DNA of 64,000 nucleotides from Selaginella moellendorffii (lineage: Eukaryota; Streptophyta; Lycopodiopsida; Selaginellales; Selaginellaceae). A program made the translations under genes and the position numbers. The stretch lies in assembly GCF_000143415.4 (NCBI RefSeq), contig NW_003314296.1, forward strand, positions 1,622,302 through 1,686,301, given 5' to 3'. This document shows, piece by piece, positions 35,313-46,952 of this stretch. A model generated the notes under the pieces. The model did not search any database. It had not been told where the DNA came from and worked only from the letters and a program-made list of their open reading frames with translations. The stretch's first letter is position 1. The number at the start of each line of letters is the position of its first letter.

Positions 35313-36991
35313 TCAGCATTGATTTGCTTTCATGTTTAGTAACTCTTGCTTGCAGTCACGTAGAATCCTTCGCTCCCCTATTCTCAGCCGAGCAGCATGG
35401 AGCTCCTTGGTATGCTGTCTACACTCGCCAAGGGCTTGCTCTTCTTTACCAAAAGTGATACCATATAGCTCGTCTCGCTTGCCAATCACGAGTAACAACA
35501 GATTGATCACTGTGGAGTTGAGTAGCCACCGTTCCAATCTGCTTTCCACACTCTCTAACCTCCGCTTCTTGGTTGGATGACAATGAGTTTCTTTGCGCCA
35601 CCCGAGAGCTTTGGTAGCCTTCTTCACCCTTCCTTTCACTTTGGCAGCAGCATCTTCGAGAGCTTTGCAATCCCGTGCCCGAGACTGGATCACAAACAGC
35701 AGCAGCAGCAGCTCGATCTGTGGCTTCCCAGAAGCACTGATCTCAAAGTACTCACTGCCTTGGGATTCACAGCCGGAGAAACCAGCTTTTCTCCACACTC
35801 TTCCCCGCTTGCGGACGCGTTTCTTCTGGAAGCGGGAGAGAAGTACCTCGAGCACGCAGTCCATGTCCAAGTTCACTATGTCGTGAGGATTGTTTGGCTC
35901 TGTGAATCCATATCTGTGAAGCAGCGCGGCATTGCCCAACTGTCCATAGGTGTTGAAAATCTGGAGAGACAAAACAAGTCAGAACAAAAGTTTTTTCTTT
36001 TTTGCACTTACTTCCGAGCCAGCTGCTACGTCTTTCACCATCACCATTTCCAGCACGCTTTTATCACTAGAGATTTCACGACAGTCACCGTTTGCCAATC
36101 CATCGTCAATGATCAAACCATTGTCGTCGTCGTCACTGTCACTGGCGTTCAGCATGAAATGCACGTCCTCAGCATCGGTTTTATGATTGAAGCTGGAAGA
36201 AAAGGAAAATCCAGCGTTAGGAGATCAACAAGAGAGATGGAAAAAGAGAAACATATAAACCAACTTACACTTACAGATCCGCTAGAGGCACCATGCCATA
36301 GCCATGCTCGGCATCGATCTCGAAAGAGCGAGAAGAAACCAGGGATTTTGCTGCAAGGTAGGATTCGAACGTAAAATCCTGTGCTGGAAACTCGAGAGGA
36401 TCCTCTTTGGTTAGCGGAGCTATGTTTTCTTCCCAGTCTTCCTTCATGAGAAGCTTATCTTCTTTCAATGCCTGTGAAAGAAAAACAAAGGAGCAAAACT
36501 CTCGTCAAGAAGAACAAGAAGAAAAAGATTTCTACCTTGTGGAGCTCGGTCCCGAGCAACAATCCATCGATCTCTTCCTCACTCCACAAGAATGGGACGC
36601 TTTCCTGGCGAGGAAGAGTCTTCAAATACCTATACCACTTCGACCCCTTCCCTTTGCTGCGCTCGTACATGAGCGCCACAGTGAGCCCCAATCCACCTCC
36701 AAGCCGCGCCCTCTCGATCGCGTCGCGCGCGGCGGTGGTGAGCAGCGTGAGGCAAGCGGCCTTGGGAATGGTCGCGATGAGCTCGCCGTGGTGGAGATCG
36801 CGCAATGCCCTCACTCCAGCCCCAGAAACCACTCCATCCATGCCAAAACGCAGCGCGTCGCTGTACTGGATCCCATTCCTCGCCATCCACACCAGGAATC
36901 GCCGCAATGGCCTGTAGGGACGATCTCATCAGAGAGAACGAGCGAGAGAGTGAGAGAGAAGCGCTTACGGTGAGAGAACGCCATCCTCCAT
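35313..36991 (-). CDS. SET-domain protein-lysine methyltransferase (SETD6 / ribosomal lysine methyltransferase type)
   Basis: Five exons on the minus strand: 36,969-36,991, 36,536-36,911, 36,275-36,471, 36,012-36,192 and 35,313-35,960; 474 residues. The start MEDGVLSP is in a tiny first exon. Order of motifs: GVRALRDLHHGELIATIPKA (early SET strand), a long insertion (iSET) with LPRQESVPFLWSEEEIDGL, the cofactor/NH motif GYGMVPLADLFNH, then the catalytic tyrosine region IFNTYGQLGNAALLHRYGF, and a helical rubisco-substrate-binding-like C-terminal domain. This layout is that of the Rubisco-LSMT/SETD6/RKM4 family, which methylates lysines of ribosomal or other soluble proteins. An acidic Asp/Ser insert (ASDSDDDDN) sits between the two SET motifs. 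The substrate cannot be read from sequence. GAACCCTAG lies just before the ATG. Confidence 0.88.
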
Positions 36992-37180
36992 GTCGCATTT
37001 CTAGGGTTCTTCAAGCTCTTTCATTTACTATCTTGACCATTCATTGACTTATTTGACTTTCATTGACCTTTTTTGCTCGGAGAGTTTCGAGCGATGGAGT
37101 GGGAACTTGCGATGGAGATGAAACTTTTTACTATATCGCAGTGAAAAATCTCATATTTTAAGTTCTGTGGTAAGTTTTCT

Positions 37181-38260
37181 TCATTTCTTCTCCTCTTCCT
37201 CGGGCTTGGCTTCTCCTTTGCCAGAAGTTGACGAACTCGACGACGAATCCGCAACGCAAAAATTCCACTCGCTCACGACTTCCTGCTGCTTCTGCTGCTC
37301 GCCTTCTGGCAGCGAGATCTTCTTCCCGAGCTCGGCCACATCCCTGTTCCTCAGCTCCCTCACTTGCTCCCACAGCGGCGGGAGCTCTCGCAAGAGATGC
37401 TCCACCAGGTACTCGCCGCTCTGGGCGTGCTTGAAAAATCCATGCTTGAGCAGCTTCCCGGCCGTGGGCCGCTTGCTCGCCTCCTTCTGGAGGCAGCACG
37501 CCACAAAATCCTTGAAACTCTTGGAGAAAACTTTCGCTCTCTCGGGCTCCAGCGTCGGCGGCGGACTGGAGAGCTCCACCAGCACCATCTTCATGGGCGG
37601 AAGATCCGAGAGTGGAGCGTGGCCCTGCGCGAGCTCCAGCGCGGTGATCCCCAGCGACCATATATCCGCGCTACAGTCGTAGCCGCAAACCGGATCCAGC
37701 ACCTCGGGCGCCATCCAGCACGGAGTGCCAGCAAAGGTGGTCCTCCTCGCGATCTGCCGGTTGTAGCAATCGAAGAGGCAGGCCGAGACCCCGAAATCGC
37801 CCAGCTTGACGCCGCCGTGCTGATCGACGAGGATGTTCCCGGCCTTGACGTCCCTGTGGATGTGGCCGTGGAAGTGGAGATAGTCGAGCGCCTTGAGGCA
37901 CTCCCTGAGCACGGTGGCGACGAGCAGCTCATCCAGGCCGTACGGCCGGGCCACGCGCATGATGGTCAGGCAGGAGCCGGCGGCCATGTACGGCATCACC
38001 ACCCACAGGCGCTGGCCGACGATGAAGAGCGCGAGCGCCGCCACCACGTTAGGGTGGTCGATGAGGCTCAGTGTCTGGGCCTCGCGGCGTACCTCGTCAA
38101 GATCGCTGCGGCACTTCTCCAGGTCGATGCTCTTGATGGAGACGATCTCGCCGCGCGGCACGCACAGCGCGCGGTGGACCGTCGCGTTCCTGCCGTGCCC
38201 GATCTCCTCCAGGACCCTGTAGTCGGATGCCGCCACCGGGTAGGGTTTCCTGGCCTCCAT
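37181..38260 (-). CDS. Ste20-family (GCK-type) Ser/Thr protein kinase, BLUS1/SPS1-like
   Basis: Single exon of 359 codons starting MEARKPYPVAASDYRVLEEI. The kinase domain occupies residues 14-275: glycine loop GHGRNATV (21-28), beta-3 lysine in VSIK (K43), HRDVKAGN (D137), DFG (155-157) and the activation segment TTFAGTPCWMAPE (174-186), whose GTPCWMAPE is typical of Ste20 kinases. All catalytic residues are present, so it should be active. The C terminus (about 275-359) has a helical stretch, then Ser- and Glu-rich low complexity. It is shorter than Arabidopsis BLUS1 (about 490 residues) and has no obvious conserved C-terminal docking domain. Plant members of this clade act in blue-light stomatal opening and stress signalling. 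The exact role here is unknown. Confidence 0.88.
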   Translation of the reverse strand: MEARKPYPVAASDYRVLEEIGHGRNATVHRALCVPRGEIVSIKSIDLEKCRSDLDEVRREAQTLSLIDHPNVVAALALFIVGQRLWVVMPYMAAGSCLTIMRVARPYGLDELLVATVLRECLKALDYLHFHGHIHRDVKAGNILVDQHGGVKLGDFGVSACLFDCYNRQIARRTTFAGTPCWMAPEVLDPVCGYDCSADIWSLGITALELAQGHAPLSDLPPMKMVLVELSSPPPTLEPERAKVFSKSFKDFVACCLQKEASKRPTAGKLLKHGFFKHAQSGEYLVEHLLRELPPLWEQVRELRNRDVAELGKKISLPEGEQQKQQEVVSEWNFCVADSSSSSSTSGKGEAKPEEEEKK

Positions 38261-38835
38261 CGCCGTCGCTGCTGCTGCCGCGCGCGCTTGGATCGCTCAT
38301 TCCTGGAGAGATTGGGATGGATCTAGCGCCGGATTGCTGGAGATTACCCTGCTTGTTGCGCCGCCGCTGGCACGCTGGATCGAGCAGGCAATCAAGCCTA
38401 ATGGAAATCGGAGGAGAAGAATCGCTGCGCGCTTTCGCCCCCCCGAAATATTTGCCATAGAACCCTAAAGCCACGTCGGCGCCAAAAAAGTCCTTTGTTT
38501 ATATACGTGTCAGGCAATGACTACTCCACGTTGCAAAGGTTAGACACGTCAGCATACCGAGGGTGTTCAATGCGCTCAAGCTTGCGGCTATGGCGGAGGA
38601 GGAGCGCCCCTCGAGAAGCTCCTCGTCGCTCCATCGCCACGATTCTGCGAGTCGAATGAGATTTTGATCGCGTCTATCGCCTTCTTGGATGGGTGTCTTT
38701 GGTAAGGGTTGCTGATCGCCTCCGCTTGCGTTTTCTAGGGCTCTGCGCGTCGATCGCGGTGACCTAGCGAAGAATGCAGCTCTGGAGCGCTCGAAATATT
38801 GCTGGACGGTAGTTTTTCTTGACGATCCAGCGAGC
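38261..38835. promoter_or_regulatory. Divergent promoter region between kinase and U-box gene
   Basis: 575 bp between two start codons. TATATAAA on the minus strand (about 38,498-38,505) lies about 240 bp upstream of the kinase ATG. AACCCTAA (near 38,461) and TCTAGGGCTC (near 38,737) are short CCCTA-type motifs. No gene is seen inside. Confidence 0.5.
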
Positions 38836-41370
38836 ATGGGAAGCTCTGGAAGCGCTGGCGACGATGGGAATATGGCTGGGGTCCGGAATGGAGAGAACTC
38901 GATTGGTGGATCGGGAAATGGTTTCGTGTACTCCAGGCGAAATGGGAGCTCTCGCGATCGTCCACGATCACAAGGTACTAGAGATACTTCTTTTGTTCTT
39001 TCATCTTAGATGGATTTATCTAACGTCCAGGGATTGTGAATACCATTGAGATTGAGAATGTGAAGCAGCTCTCTCTACCGGACGTTCTTTGCGATCCTTT
39101 CTCGTAAGTGATCGTGTCTCCTGATAATCTTCGTTTGGCTATAGTTTTTCTTTTCTCATGCATGCAGAGGAGCGTTCTTAGAGGATGCCATGGTTGCTAA
39201 ATGTGGTCATTCTTTCGGGAGTGATGGATTGAAACGCGTCGTCCAGACGGTGTGTCTTCGCTGTTCTGTTTGCTCTTCTTTTTTGGTTGATAAGTGTTTA
39301 ACTTTGGCAGGGTGTGTGCTTCATTTGTGCGGCATCGATCACTTCAACAGGATATTTAACTCCGAATTTTGGTAAAGCTTTTGTTCGATATGTGTTTGCA
39401 TTGGGCCTAAGACGTACGATTGCCAGCGCTACGTGCAGCTGCAAAAGCATACTTGCGGGAGCAGAAAGCAAGTCCTGGATGCGCTAAACGGAAAAGGGAA
39501 GATAATGGCGAGCAGAGAACTTCTGACTGCAAGAAGGTAACTCAAGTACTTCTGGCTAGTTTTTACTTTTTGGTGCGTTCTAGCTGAACTCGTCACCGAA
39601 GCCCAAAGGTGTCCAATTCCCATTTTCGGTGAATGATCGCGTGTTCATTCAGGTGATTGTTGCTTTGATACCAGATTTTATAGTTTTCCTGATGAAGTTT
39701 TCATTTAAAGGGCAACAAGCGAACTCCAGAGCGCTTTTGTGGACAAGCCGCCATAATCAAGTCCCAATGCCTGAATGGATGGTAACTTGTTTACTGTTTT
39801 AAAGTGCACGCAATGCGTTGGGTCTTTCTTTTACAGGTACCTCGTGAGGACTGTTGATAGCGGCGAAAGCATTCGTTTGCAGTACCGTTCACTTCGAAAA
39901 ATAGAAGGCATAGTATTACTTTGATTGTATAAGCTTCTTACGTAAAGGTTTATACAGGTCGGCAGCAGCAAAAAGAGCTTGAAGCAAGAGTATCCATTCA
40001 ATCAAGTGAAGCCAAGAGTGAACAGCAATGTAATTATGTAGCAGATCGCCAAGATGATCACGCACACAATAAATCCATTTGTTCGAGTGTATCTATGGTC
40101 GTAAAACTGGAATCTGACCCAGCGGAGAAACCAGATTTGCATCCTGAGGTAGAGCTTCTTAAATTGTTGGTATTAACGCCTTCCTTTCATTCTCTGGCAG
40201 ATTGACGGAGACATTCACGGGAAAATCGAGCCCAGTCCATGTGTAAATGACACTAACTTCGCTGTTCCAGGAATGGATTGTCTGTCCGACGCAAATGCAG
40301 ACAAAGACGCACGGACAACCGAAGGAACATCTAAACATAGTTTGCTAGATGAGTCTGACGATCGCTATGCTAAGGTACGAAGATACCCTCTTCTGAGAAA
40401 GATTGACAATTCTCGTTCCAGCTCGAGCCTTCGCCTAGACAGCTGCAGCTTTCGGGAGAGCAGCCAACGTCACCCCACACTTTTGACCGTTCTAGAGCGA
40501 GAGGAGACGTCCTTATGCGTGTGGCGAGAAGAGAGATGCTCCAGTTTGAAAAGCTGGTCCCGACGAGTCTATTGAGCTCGTCCTGGATGGAGCACAGACT
40601 TCCATGGCGATATAAAGTCAGGCAGAGCTTTGAGACCAAGGTCAGATTTCGTTCACGCTCTTGCTACAGCTACTCTGGGACTGACGGATTGATAAAACAA
40701 ACAAACAGGACCTTGGAGTACTGTTACATGACTTTCGTCAGAACTTGCTGCTAAATTCAGCCGGTGGAATGTCCGACGTTGAATGGGAGAGCGAGTTGGC
40801 AGCGGCCACCACCACGGACGACGCTTGGTCGCTGGTGGATTTATGGAGGAAGCTAAGAATGGACGTGTGCGAGCTGCTAGACACAAAGTTGGTGCTCCAC
40901 AGGTTTGAAACGGAACAAACACCGCGGCTTGACTTTGAAGAGGTGGAGTCGGCATTCCCCGAGCTGCAAGTTAAAGGAATCTCGCCCGTCACTGTCATCG
41001 CAGCGATTATCCTTGCCAGTGCGAATGCGATTGCACGGGGCCAGGAAGACGAGGTCAGTCACTTCGAGATTTTTCTATCGTCCCTTTGACTTTGTTTTCA
41101 CTCCAGGAAATTCTAGAGCTTCCTCTGAGGCTTATCCAGCAGCACGGCCTCAAGCAGCTTTCGTCCATTAGAGAGGCACTGGAGCGCGAGAAGCGGCACT
41201 TGACTGCTCAGCTGACACATCTAGAAAGCGGCTTCTTAGAGGAGCTTTCGTCAAAGGTCCGTGCAAAGCTACAAACACTTTCGGATTCTCACGCTACAAA
41301 ACCATTGTTTGTAGAGACAAACGAACAGGAACAAAACAAAAGCGGAAGCCTAGCGGAAGCCTACCAGTGA
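38836..41370 (+). CDS. PUB62: U-box domain protein of the PUB62/PUB63 type (E3 ubiquitin ligase)
   Basis: Thirteen exons: 38,836-38,974; 39,031-39,103; 39,168-39,249; 39,311-39,371; 39,427-39,536; 39,584-39,652; 39,711-39,781; 39,837-39,907; 39,958-40,148; 40,201-40,374; 40,422-40,640; 40,709-41,053; 41,107-41,370. Product 622 residues. The U-box is split over exons 2-5: LPDVLCDPFSGAFLEDAMVA, KCGHSFGSDGLKR, GVCFIC, TPNFALRAAAKAYLRE. It is followed by the segment that marks the PUB62/63 group, FSVNDRVFIQGNKRTPERFC and SQCLNGWYLVRT...IRLQYRSL, a small SH3-like fold. The C-terminal half is helical. U-box proteins pass ubiquitin from E2 to substrate. Intron 8 appears to have a GC donor (AAG|GCATAG); only this keeps frame. 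The others are GT-AG. Confidence 0.85.
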
Positions 41371-41445
41371 TTTCGAGTGTACAAAAAGAATTCGCCAAAA
41401 ATTTTCAAAAGGACTTCTACTGTAGAGGGGACCACTAAGGAGATA

Positions 41446-42724
41446 TCAAGCAACGCCCGCGCGGCCTCGGCCTCGTCCACGGCCACGCCCACGTCCTGTG
41501 CATAGAAACCAAGTGATCAAAGATAAGTTATCAACGTTTTTAAGAGTACCTCGTCCTCGGACAGCCTCTCCTCCGGTCTCTTCGGTGTGAGGGCCTTCTT
41601 GGTATGATGTCTCCCCTCCTCCCTCTCCACCACCTCGGCCTCGACCTCGGCCTCCACGGCCCCGGCCTCGGCCTTGGATACGTCCAGCCGCTGGATTGTT
41701 GCCTACAAACACTGGAGAAAAGGACAAAAAGAGAGATTTTTATCAGCAACTTGGTCTGGATCAAAGCTATAAGGACGTAGCTTTCTAGGCTTTGAGAAAA
41801 CGAAGAGAGTCTATGAAAACGAGCGACGAAAAAGTAAAACCAAAAGCCTTTTGCTAAGTGACTCTCACAGAGAATGGAAAAAAAGTGAGAAGAATACGCA
41901 CCTCCTCTCCCTCGACCGCCGCCGCCGCCACGGCCTCGGCCGCGGCCGCCGCCCTGTGGTGAAATCTCTGCTCGAGAGAACAAGAGGTTCTAAAGTGAAG
42001 CCAGTGAAGTTGAAACATACCTCCTCCATCGTAGTCGAATTCTCCCGACTGTTTCACCTGGTCAGGTGGGAGAGGCGCTTGATACCTGTAATGGAAGTGT
42101 GAAAATCCTGAAGAGAGAAGAAGGAAAGTAGGAGAGAGAGCTTGAGCTTACATACCCTGTGGAATCCTTGTCTAGCTCTTTCGTTGACAGGGTAATGGAG
42201 ATAAGCGATACGTGCCGTGTCGTTTCCAGCCTGGTGAGAATGCAAGCCAAGTTAAAAAGAAAGAGGAGAAGCGATGCATGATATACTCACGGAACAAGTC
42301 CTTCCTCGAGTGGCTTCCACGAGTCCGTGATATCAGTCGACCCAATCGTGGTGATTTGATGCAGGCCAGCAATCCTTCTCTGCAAGAACAGGGAGTTTTC
42401 AGCTCAAAAACCTCGAGCAAAAACAAAAAGAAAGAGGAAAAAAGAAGAACTCCCACCTTGACAATCTCGACAATCGCCACTGTTTTGTTGATTGCTCGTC
42501 CCATTGCTTTGAGCACAATCTCCTCGGAGCCTTTATCCTGCAATGCTCAAAAGACAAGGGAAAAAATTTTGAAAAAACCAGCGATTCTTCCTTCTTTTCA
42601 CCTGTATCAGGCTAATCGCATAGGTAATGTAGTTGCGCATTTTCCCCTGCGTGGTAATCCGGATCTCATTCTCACTGATTGGGGTCTCATTGCGTGGCTT
42701 CTCCACTCGCTCATAGCGGTCCAT
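41446..42724 (-). CDS. Alba-domain nucleic-acid-binding protein with C-terminal RGG repeats
   Basis: Eight exons on the minus strand: 42,602-42,724; 42,457-42,537; 42,291-42,379; 42,156-42,230; 42,021-42,085; 41,902-41,967; 41,550-41,711; 41,446-41,495. Product 236 residues. The Alba domain (about residues 14-105) is plain: NEIRITTQGKMRNYITYA, KAMGRAINKTVAIVEIVK, RRIAGLHQITTIGSTDI, then ISITLSTKELDK and GYQAP. The tail alternates GRGRGRGG blocks with one acidic EGGGETSYQEGPHTEE segment. The large plant Alba proteins (ALBA4-6 type) bind RNA and DNA:RNA hybrids and join cytoplasmic mRNPs; RGG tails add RNA affinity and are arginine-methylation targets. The gene is divergent from the BAR gene. 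Confidence 0.92.
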
Positions 42725-43364
42725 TGCTCTACAAGAATCGCAAGAAAACTCCGCTTAAATCCATCCAAATCACATCGCGCATCACAAACCTGGGCTTCCT
42801 TCGCAAGATTCTATCAACGTTGCTGCCCGAAGAAGCCCGTTGCAGCGAGACGAGCGATCTTCTCTTTCGTGTTCTTTCTCTCCTGGAGCCCTAAATTCGC
42901 GAGGGCCCTAGTCACCAGATTTGATCCAACGGTGCCGAGAATAGGGCTTATCTGGCACGCCACATGGATGAGTCCTGTCCCGCCAAGTGGCTGGGACAGT
43001 TTTACAGATAAAGTTTCGGTTTGACCAACAATGCACGGCAAAACATATTAGCTGACGTGCCGCTTTTGACCGCGTAGGTTCCGGGGCTTTGACCTGACTT
43101 AGCGTAAGACCCCGCGTTTTTAGGGCTTAACAAAGCAAGGTTAGCGAGAGGGGGTTTTAGGAATTTTAGGGTAGTCTCTCTCCTTTAGTGCTGAGCTATG
43201 GCGGAAGAATGCGTGAGCGCGACATGGAGCCGCTCCATTCGTCGCGGGATCTTTGATGCGACCGCGTGAAAGCGTCCGGCGCTCGATCCGCACGGCCGGC
43301 TCGTGAAATGTAGTGTTCCAGGGGGGTATTTCTCGAATCAGCAACGCTGTGTGGCGTGCTAGAG
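42725..43364. promoter_or_regulatory. Divergent promoter region between Alba and BAR genes
   Basis: 640 bp between start codons. It contains AGCCCTAA (about 42,887-42,894), TTTTAGGGCTTAA (about 43,115) and TTTTAGGGTAG (about 43,163). No supported gene lies inside. Confidence 0.45.
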
Positions 43365-45035
43365 ATGAAGTCATGGAAGAAGATCAAGGAGCTCGCTCGA
43401 TTCAAGGAGAAATCGTCGCCGGCGGCGGCTCTGGAGCCGACACAGGATATCGAGGAGATCACGAGGGGCATGCAGGTTTGTGGAGAGTCTGGCATTCTTG
43501 TGGAGCTGAAATTCGCCTCATTCTTGGGTGTTCTTTGCGATTTCTTGCTCAGGATGTTTGCTACATGAAGAATCAGTACGAAGGGCTACACGCGGTTTCT
43601 TCTCGTGTCGCGGGTCGCGCTTATGGTCAGAGACTGGAATTTATTTTTCTTCGTGTGGACAGGCGTGACTGTTTTGCATTGATCCAGGCTTTTCCGAAGC
43701 CATCCAAGAGATGGCTGCATTTCTGGTGGAGTCCTTTGCTCTGGACAACAACGGAGATATCAGTAAGCTCGGCTTATAATGCGTGGTTTTGAGCTTCCAA
43801 GATCTTTTTTCGTGCGCAGATACAGCTTTCAAGGAAGTCAGCAAGACACAGTCTGAGCTATCAAGGCTTCTCCATCTTTATGTGAGTTGTGGCTTTAATT
43901 GTTGCGACTTTCTGATTGTAGAGCTCTCCAGGCTTTCCACGTCTCTGAAACGCTGAAGGTGCCAGCGGAAGGCTTGCTCAGCGAGCTCGGCCACATTGAG
44001 GTATGCTCGGTAATCAAGATTTTCTTGTTTAAGCTGGAAACGTACCTCTCCTTTTCTTAGGAAACGAAGAAAGAATACGACGAAAAGAGGTAGCTAGCAA
44101 GTCCCTGTAAATTAATGTAGCTGTTCTTACGAATTGGTGGCGCAGGATTTTGTACGATCACATGAGGCTACGAAAATCCAGAGCCAAGAATGTGAAAGCC
44201 GAAGCGCAGATTGAGCAACAACTGCAAGAGTCCAAGGAGCAATTTGACGAGCTGGCCATGTTTCTGGGATGCCGTCTTCACTCCCTGGAGCAAAGTCGTC
44301 CTCGACACCTTCTCACGCAAGCTGCTCGGCATCACTCAGCTCAGGTTTACTTCTCATGCAAGAAAACGTCTACCAGCGTGCTAACCGTGATATTGTTGGC
44401 AGATGCACTTGTTTAGACAAGGCCTTGGTTGCCTAGACGATGCCGACCCTTGCATAAGTCGGATAGTGCAAGAACGTAATCTAGATACCTCGTTGGACTA
44501 TCTGGATGGAGGGGAGAATGATGCATTCTTTAAGACCAAGGATGCTACCGAAGAGTCCGACCAGTCGAGTTCTTTAGAGCAAGTAAGACTCTTCCCATGA
44601 CTCTTTTTTTGAAGTTTAGTGCAACAGCTGGTTTTCTTTTTGTTTAACTGTCAAACTTTGCTGCAGGAGGAGACCAGTCCAAAGCACTATAGCATTGCGT
44701 ATGAGACACACACGGGCAGCAGATCGGCTCCACTCTCCCCGGTTAGATTCGCAGAGGCAAACGGTGTAAATAGCATCCACGAAGTCATGCTGGACGGGGT
44801 GTCCAACAAGAAGGCGCCGATCTTCTCGAGAACAAACTCATGGCTGCGGAGGAAAGGCAGCCGCGATCCAGGCGTCTTACATCTCTACAGGCCAACACAA
44901 ACTTCTTCGGCAGCTCCCAACACACAACCACACTCCACAGCACCGGCGATGTACTCGGTCACAGAGCCAACGGGATCTCCATCGCCATCGTGGATACCAA
45001 GCCCGGATCTCTCCAAAGCTCCTCGTCCCTCGCCT

Positions 45036-45067
<32 letters not shown>

Positions 45068-45653
45068 CAAGAAGCTAAGTACGTTCCCAAGCTTTCCTCG
45101 TCGCTTCCAATCGGGTCCTCTGGCTTCCACCGCATCGTCCAAGCCGAGGAGGCTCATCCCCAGGAGCGGCCCTCTCACCCAGCCGCCGCCTCCGTGCGTG
45201 ACGCTTCCAGTCGACCCCTTGTACAAATCCGGGCCTCTCACTCCAACTCCAAAGATGTCCCCGACGGTCTCTCCCACCGCTGCGTCGCCACCTCGAGTCA
45301 GCGAGCTCCACAAGCTTCCTCCTCCGCCTCTAGCGTCCTCCACCTTGTCGCCATCGCCGGCTCCTTGCACCAAGCTCGCCGCTGGCAGCGTTTCTTACTC
45401 GGCTCCACTGTCCAGGCCGCCGCAGATCCAGATCCATCAGCAGCAGCAGCAGCAGGGAACTCAGCATCAATCGTTGTCTGCGGCGGTTCATCATCATCAT
45501 CACCACCACCACCACCACCACTCATCGCAGGCTTCTCCTCTCCCGCCACCCCCGCTCGCACAGGCTCCATCGCCAGCTTCCAAGAGCCATAACAAATGTG
45601 TTCGGAAGAATGAGGAGAGAGTTTCTCCATTGCCACTCTTATACAAAGATTAA
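43365..45653 (+). CDS. BAR-domain, proline/serine-rich protein (At2g33490/At3g26910-like)
   Basis: Nine exons: 43,365-43,475; 43,553-43,625; 43,688-43,762; 43,820-43,881; 43,932-44,000; 44,061-44,089; 44,146-44,344; 44,403-44,582; 44,667-45,653. Product 594 residues. The first ~260 residues form the helical BAR-like module of this plant family: YEFSE-type GFSEAIQEMAAFL, KVPAEGLLSELGHIEETKKE, YDHMRLRKSR, and the highly typical RPRHLLTQAARHHSAQMHLF. The rest, mostly in one large exon, is Ser/Pro-rich with SAPLSPVRFA and FSRTNSWLRRK boxes, a poly-Gln run and an 11-residue poly-His run. BAR modules sense or shape curved membranes. The Arabidopsis relatives are annotated as hydroxyproline-rich but have no signal peptide, and neither does this one. 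The function is unproven. Confidence 0.85.
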
Positions 45654-45765
45654 AAAAAAACATATAATTTCAAAGCAGGCAATCTAATCGCTTTTGAACA
45701 ACAAAATGAATCTCGTAAAGTATAATAAAATAAAAGCATAGTCATAACCTTTGAGCTGGCTTCCC

Positions 45766-45970
45766 TGTCCATGATCAAGCGTTTTTTTGGCACACCCCTC
45801 CTCTCCAGGAAATCACCAGAGATCCTTGGACCCTGGCAATCTTTAAAGCTCCTGTCTGCATTCTATCCTTTCCACGACGCACGCATAGCCTCCAATCCTT
45901 TCGACGACCATGGAGTATATGTCCGGCAAGAGATCGTCAAAGTACGCGTTCCCCATCTCAAAAGATGGAG
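45766..45970 (-). pseudogene. Fragment of gene U (copy 1)
   Basis: Plus strand CATGATCAAG...TTTTTTGGCACACCC matches 56,528-56,560, and GACGACCATGGAGTATAT...GAGAGATCGTC-like sequence at about 45,902-45,940 matches 56,800-56,840. The middle is deleted or rearranged. There is no open frame. Confidence 0.6.
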
Positions 45971-46129
45971 CCATCGTCCCAAAAGCCCAAACTGGCACCT
46001 TTTTTTATAAAAGTTCCTATTTGTTTGCTGGATGAATTGGTGCAACTTTCCAGATCATTACCAATCCACCAAGTTCTAAACGCATCTCACTTCCTGCACA
46101 GAAAAGTTATAAGCCCTCTCTTGAAACGA

Positions 46130-46340
46130 GATATAAAAGAACGAAATATTTGAGGCTTGATTCTCGAGGAGGTTTGGCACAACTTTGGATGAAAATCGAT
46201 ACACCTGAGCGTGTTCATGCTGAGTTCTGTAGTTAGAGGATGGAAAAGACCATAATCTATTTGAGGAGATTTATTTGCTTTTAACTGGCTTGGCTTTTGA
46301 AAGTTCTTTTTGCCTTTTAAGGCAAAGCTGTTTAACAAAT
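46130..46340 (-). pseudogene. Fragment of PF20 (exon 7 end and exon 8 end), copy 1
   Basis: TTGATTCTCGAGG...TTTGGCACAACTTTGGATGAAAATCGATAC matches the exon 8/intron 8 boundary of PF20 (58,050-58,110). Sequence at 46,235-46,310 (CCATAATCTATTTGAGGAGA...) matches the exon 7/intron 7 boundary near 58,325-58,390. Most of exon 8 is missing. Confidence 0.6.
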
Positions 46341-46500
46341 TTTAATCCTTTTTCACCACTTTACTTGCATGGAAAAACATATCTCCTACAAGGATCCCTT
46401 GCATGGAAAACAAGAAATTGAGATTGAGGCTAGATACTTGAGATTTCTGATGATGGGCAGATCACCACCATCCTATATATTTACACATAATTAGTCTTTT

Positions 46501-46902
46501 TTATACTTTCAGATTTGCATGGCGGATTTTCTTTGGCTTCCCCTTTGTGCTTTCAAAAAGCTTGGTGTAGTCCATGATTATGCGGTTTTTTGGCACACCC
46601 CAAAGTTTGATCTTGCCCTCCACTAAATCATCATCCAAAGTTTTGAAAACTTCAACCCTTGAACCCCCATGATCTCTAAAGCTTGAGACCTTAGTGCAAT
46701 TCATTTCTATCCTTTCCACATCGCCGTTCGCCACACCAAATGCAATGAACCTATCATGCACCTGTGTCCCCTCCAGGATATAGTCCCACTCGTCCACTCT
46801 CATCGTTGTGTCGCCCCATTCTTGTCTGCACCACCAGCGACGACGGAGATCGTCCTTTCCCACAGCCAAAGCTGCGGAAAACCCTTGGCGTGCTCCATTC
46901 AA
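46501..46902 (-). pseudogene. Gene U, copy 2 (long but without an in-frame ATG at the expected place)
   Basis: About 133 codons are open and clearly related to gene U at 56,434-56,895: TTMRVDEWDYILEGTQVHDRFIAF, GDVERIEMNCTKVSSFRDHG, VFKTLDDDLVEGKIKLWGVP and IIMDYTKLFESTKGKPKK. The region corresponding to residues 15-40 of the intact copy is altered, and the ATG at 46,898 is out of frame. The first in-frame ATG is at MRVDEWDY. Either a shortened gene or a decaying copy. Confidence 0.55.
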
Positions 46903-46952
46903 CTATATAGTCAATTCCCTTTATGATTGCCTTTTACGAAAGTCACCAAAAG

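Noticed and set aside
35577-36374. 265-codon plus-strand frame
   Set aside because: Antisense shadow of the SET-domain gene; crosses its exon-intron borders without homology.
37364-38326. 320-codon plus-strand frame
   Set aside because: Antisense shadow of the intact kinase gene on the minus strand.
42212-43024. 270-codon plus-strand frame
   Set aside because: Antisense to Alba exons 1-3 and their introns; no domain.
44840-45592. 250-codon plus-strand Ala/Ser-rich frame
   Set aside because: Alternate frame of the BAR protein's repetitive last exon.
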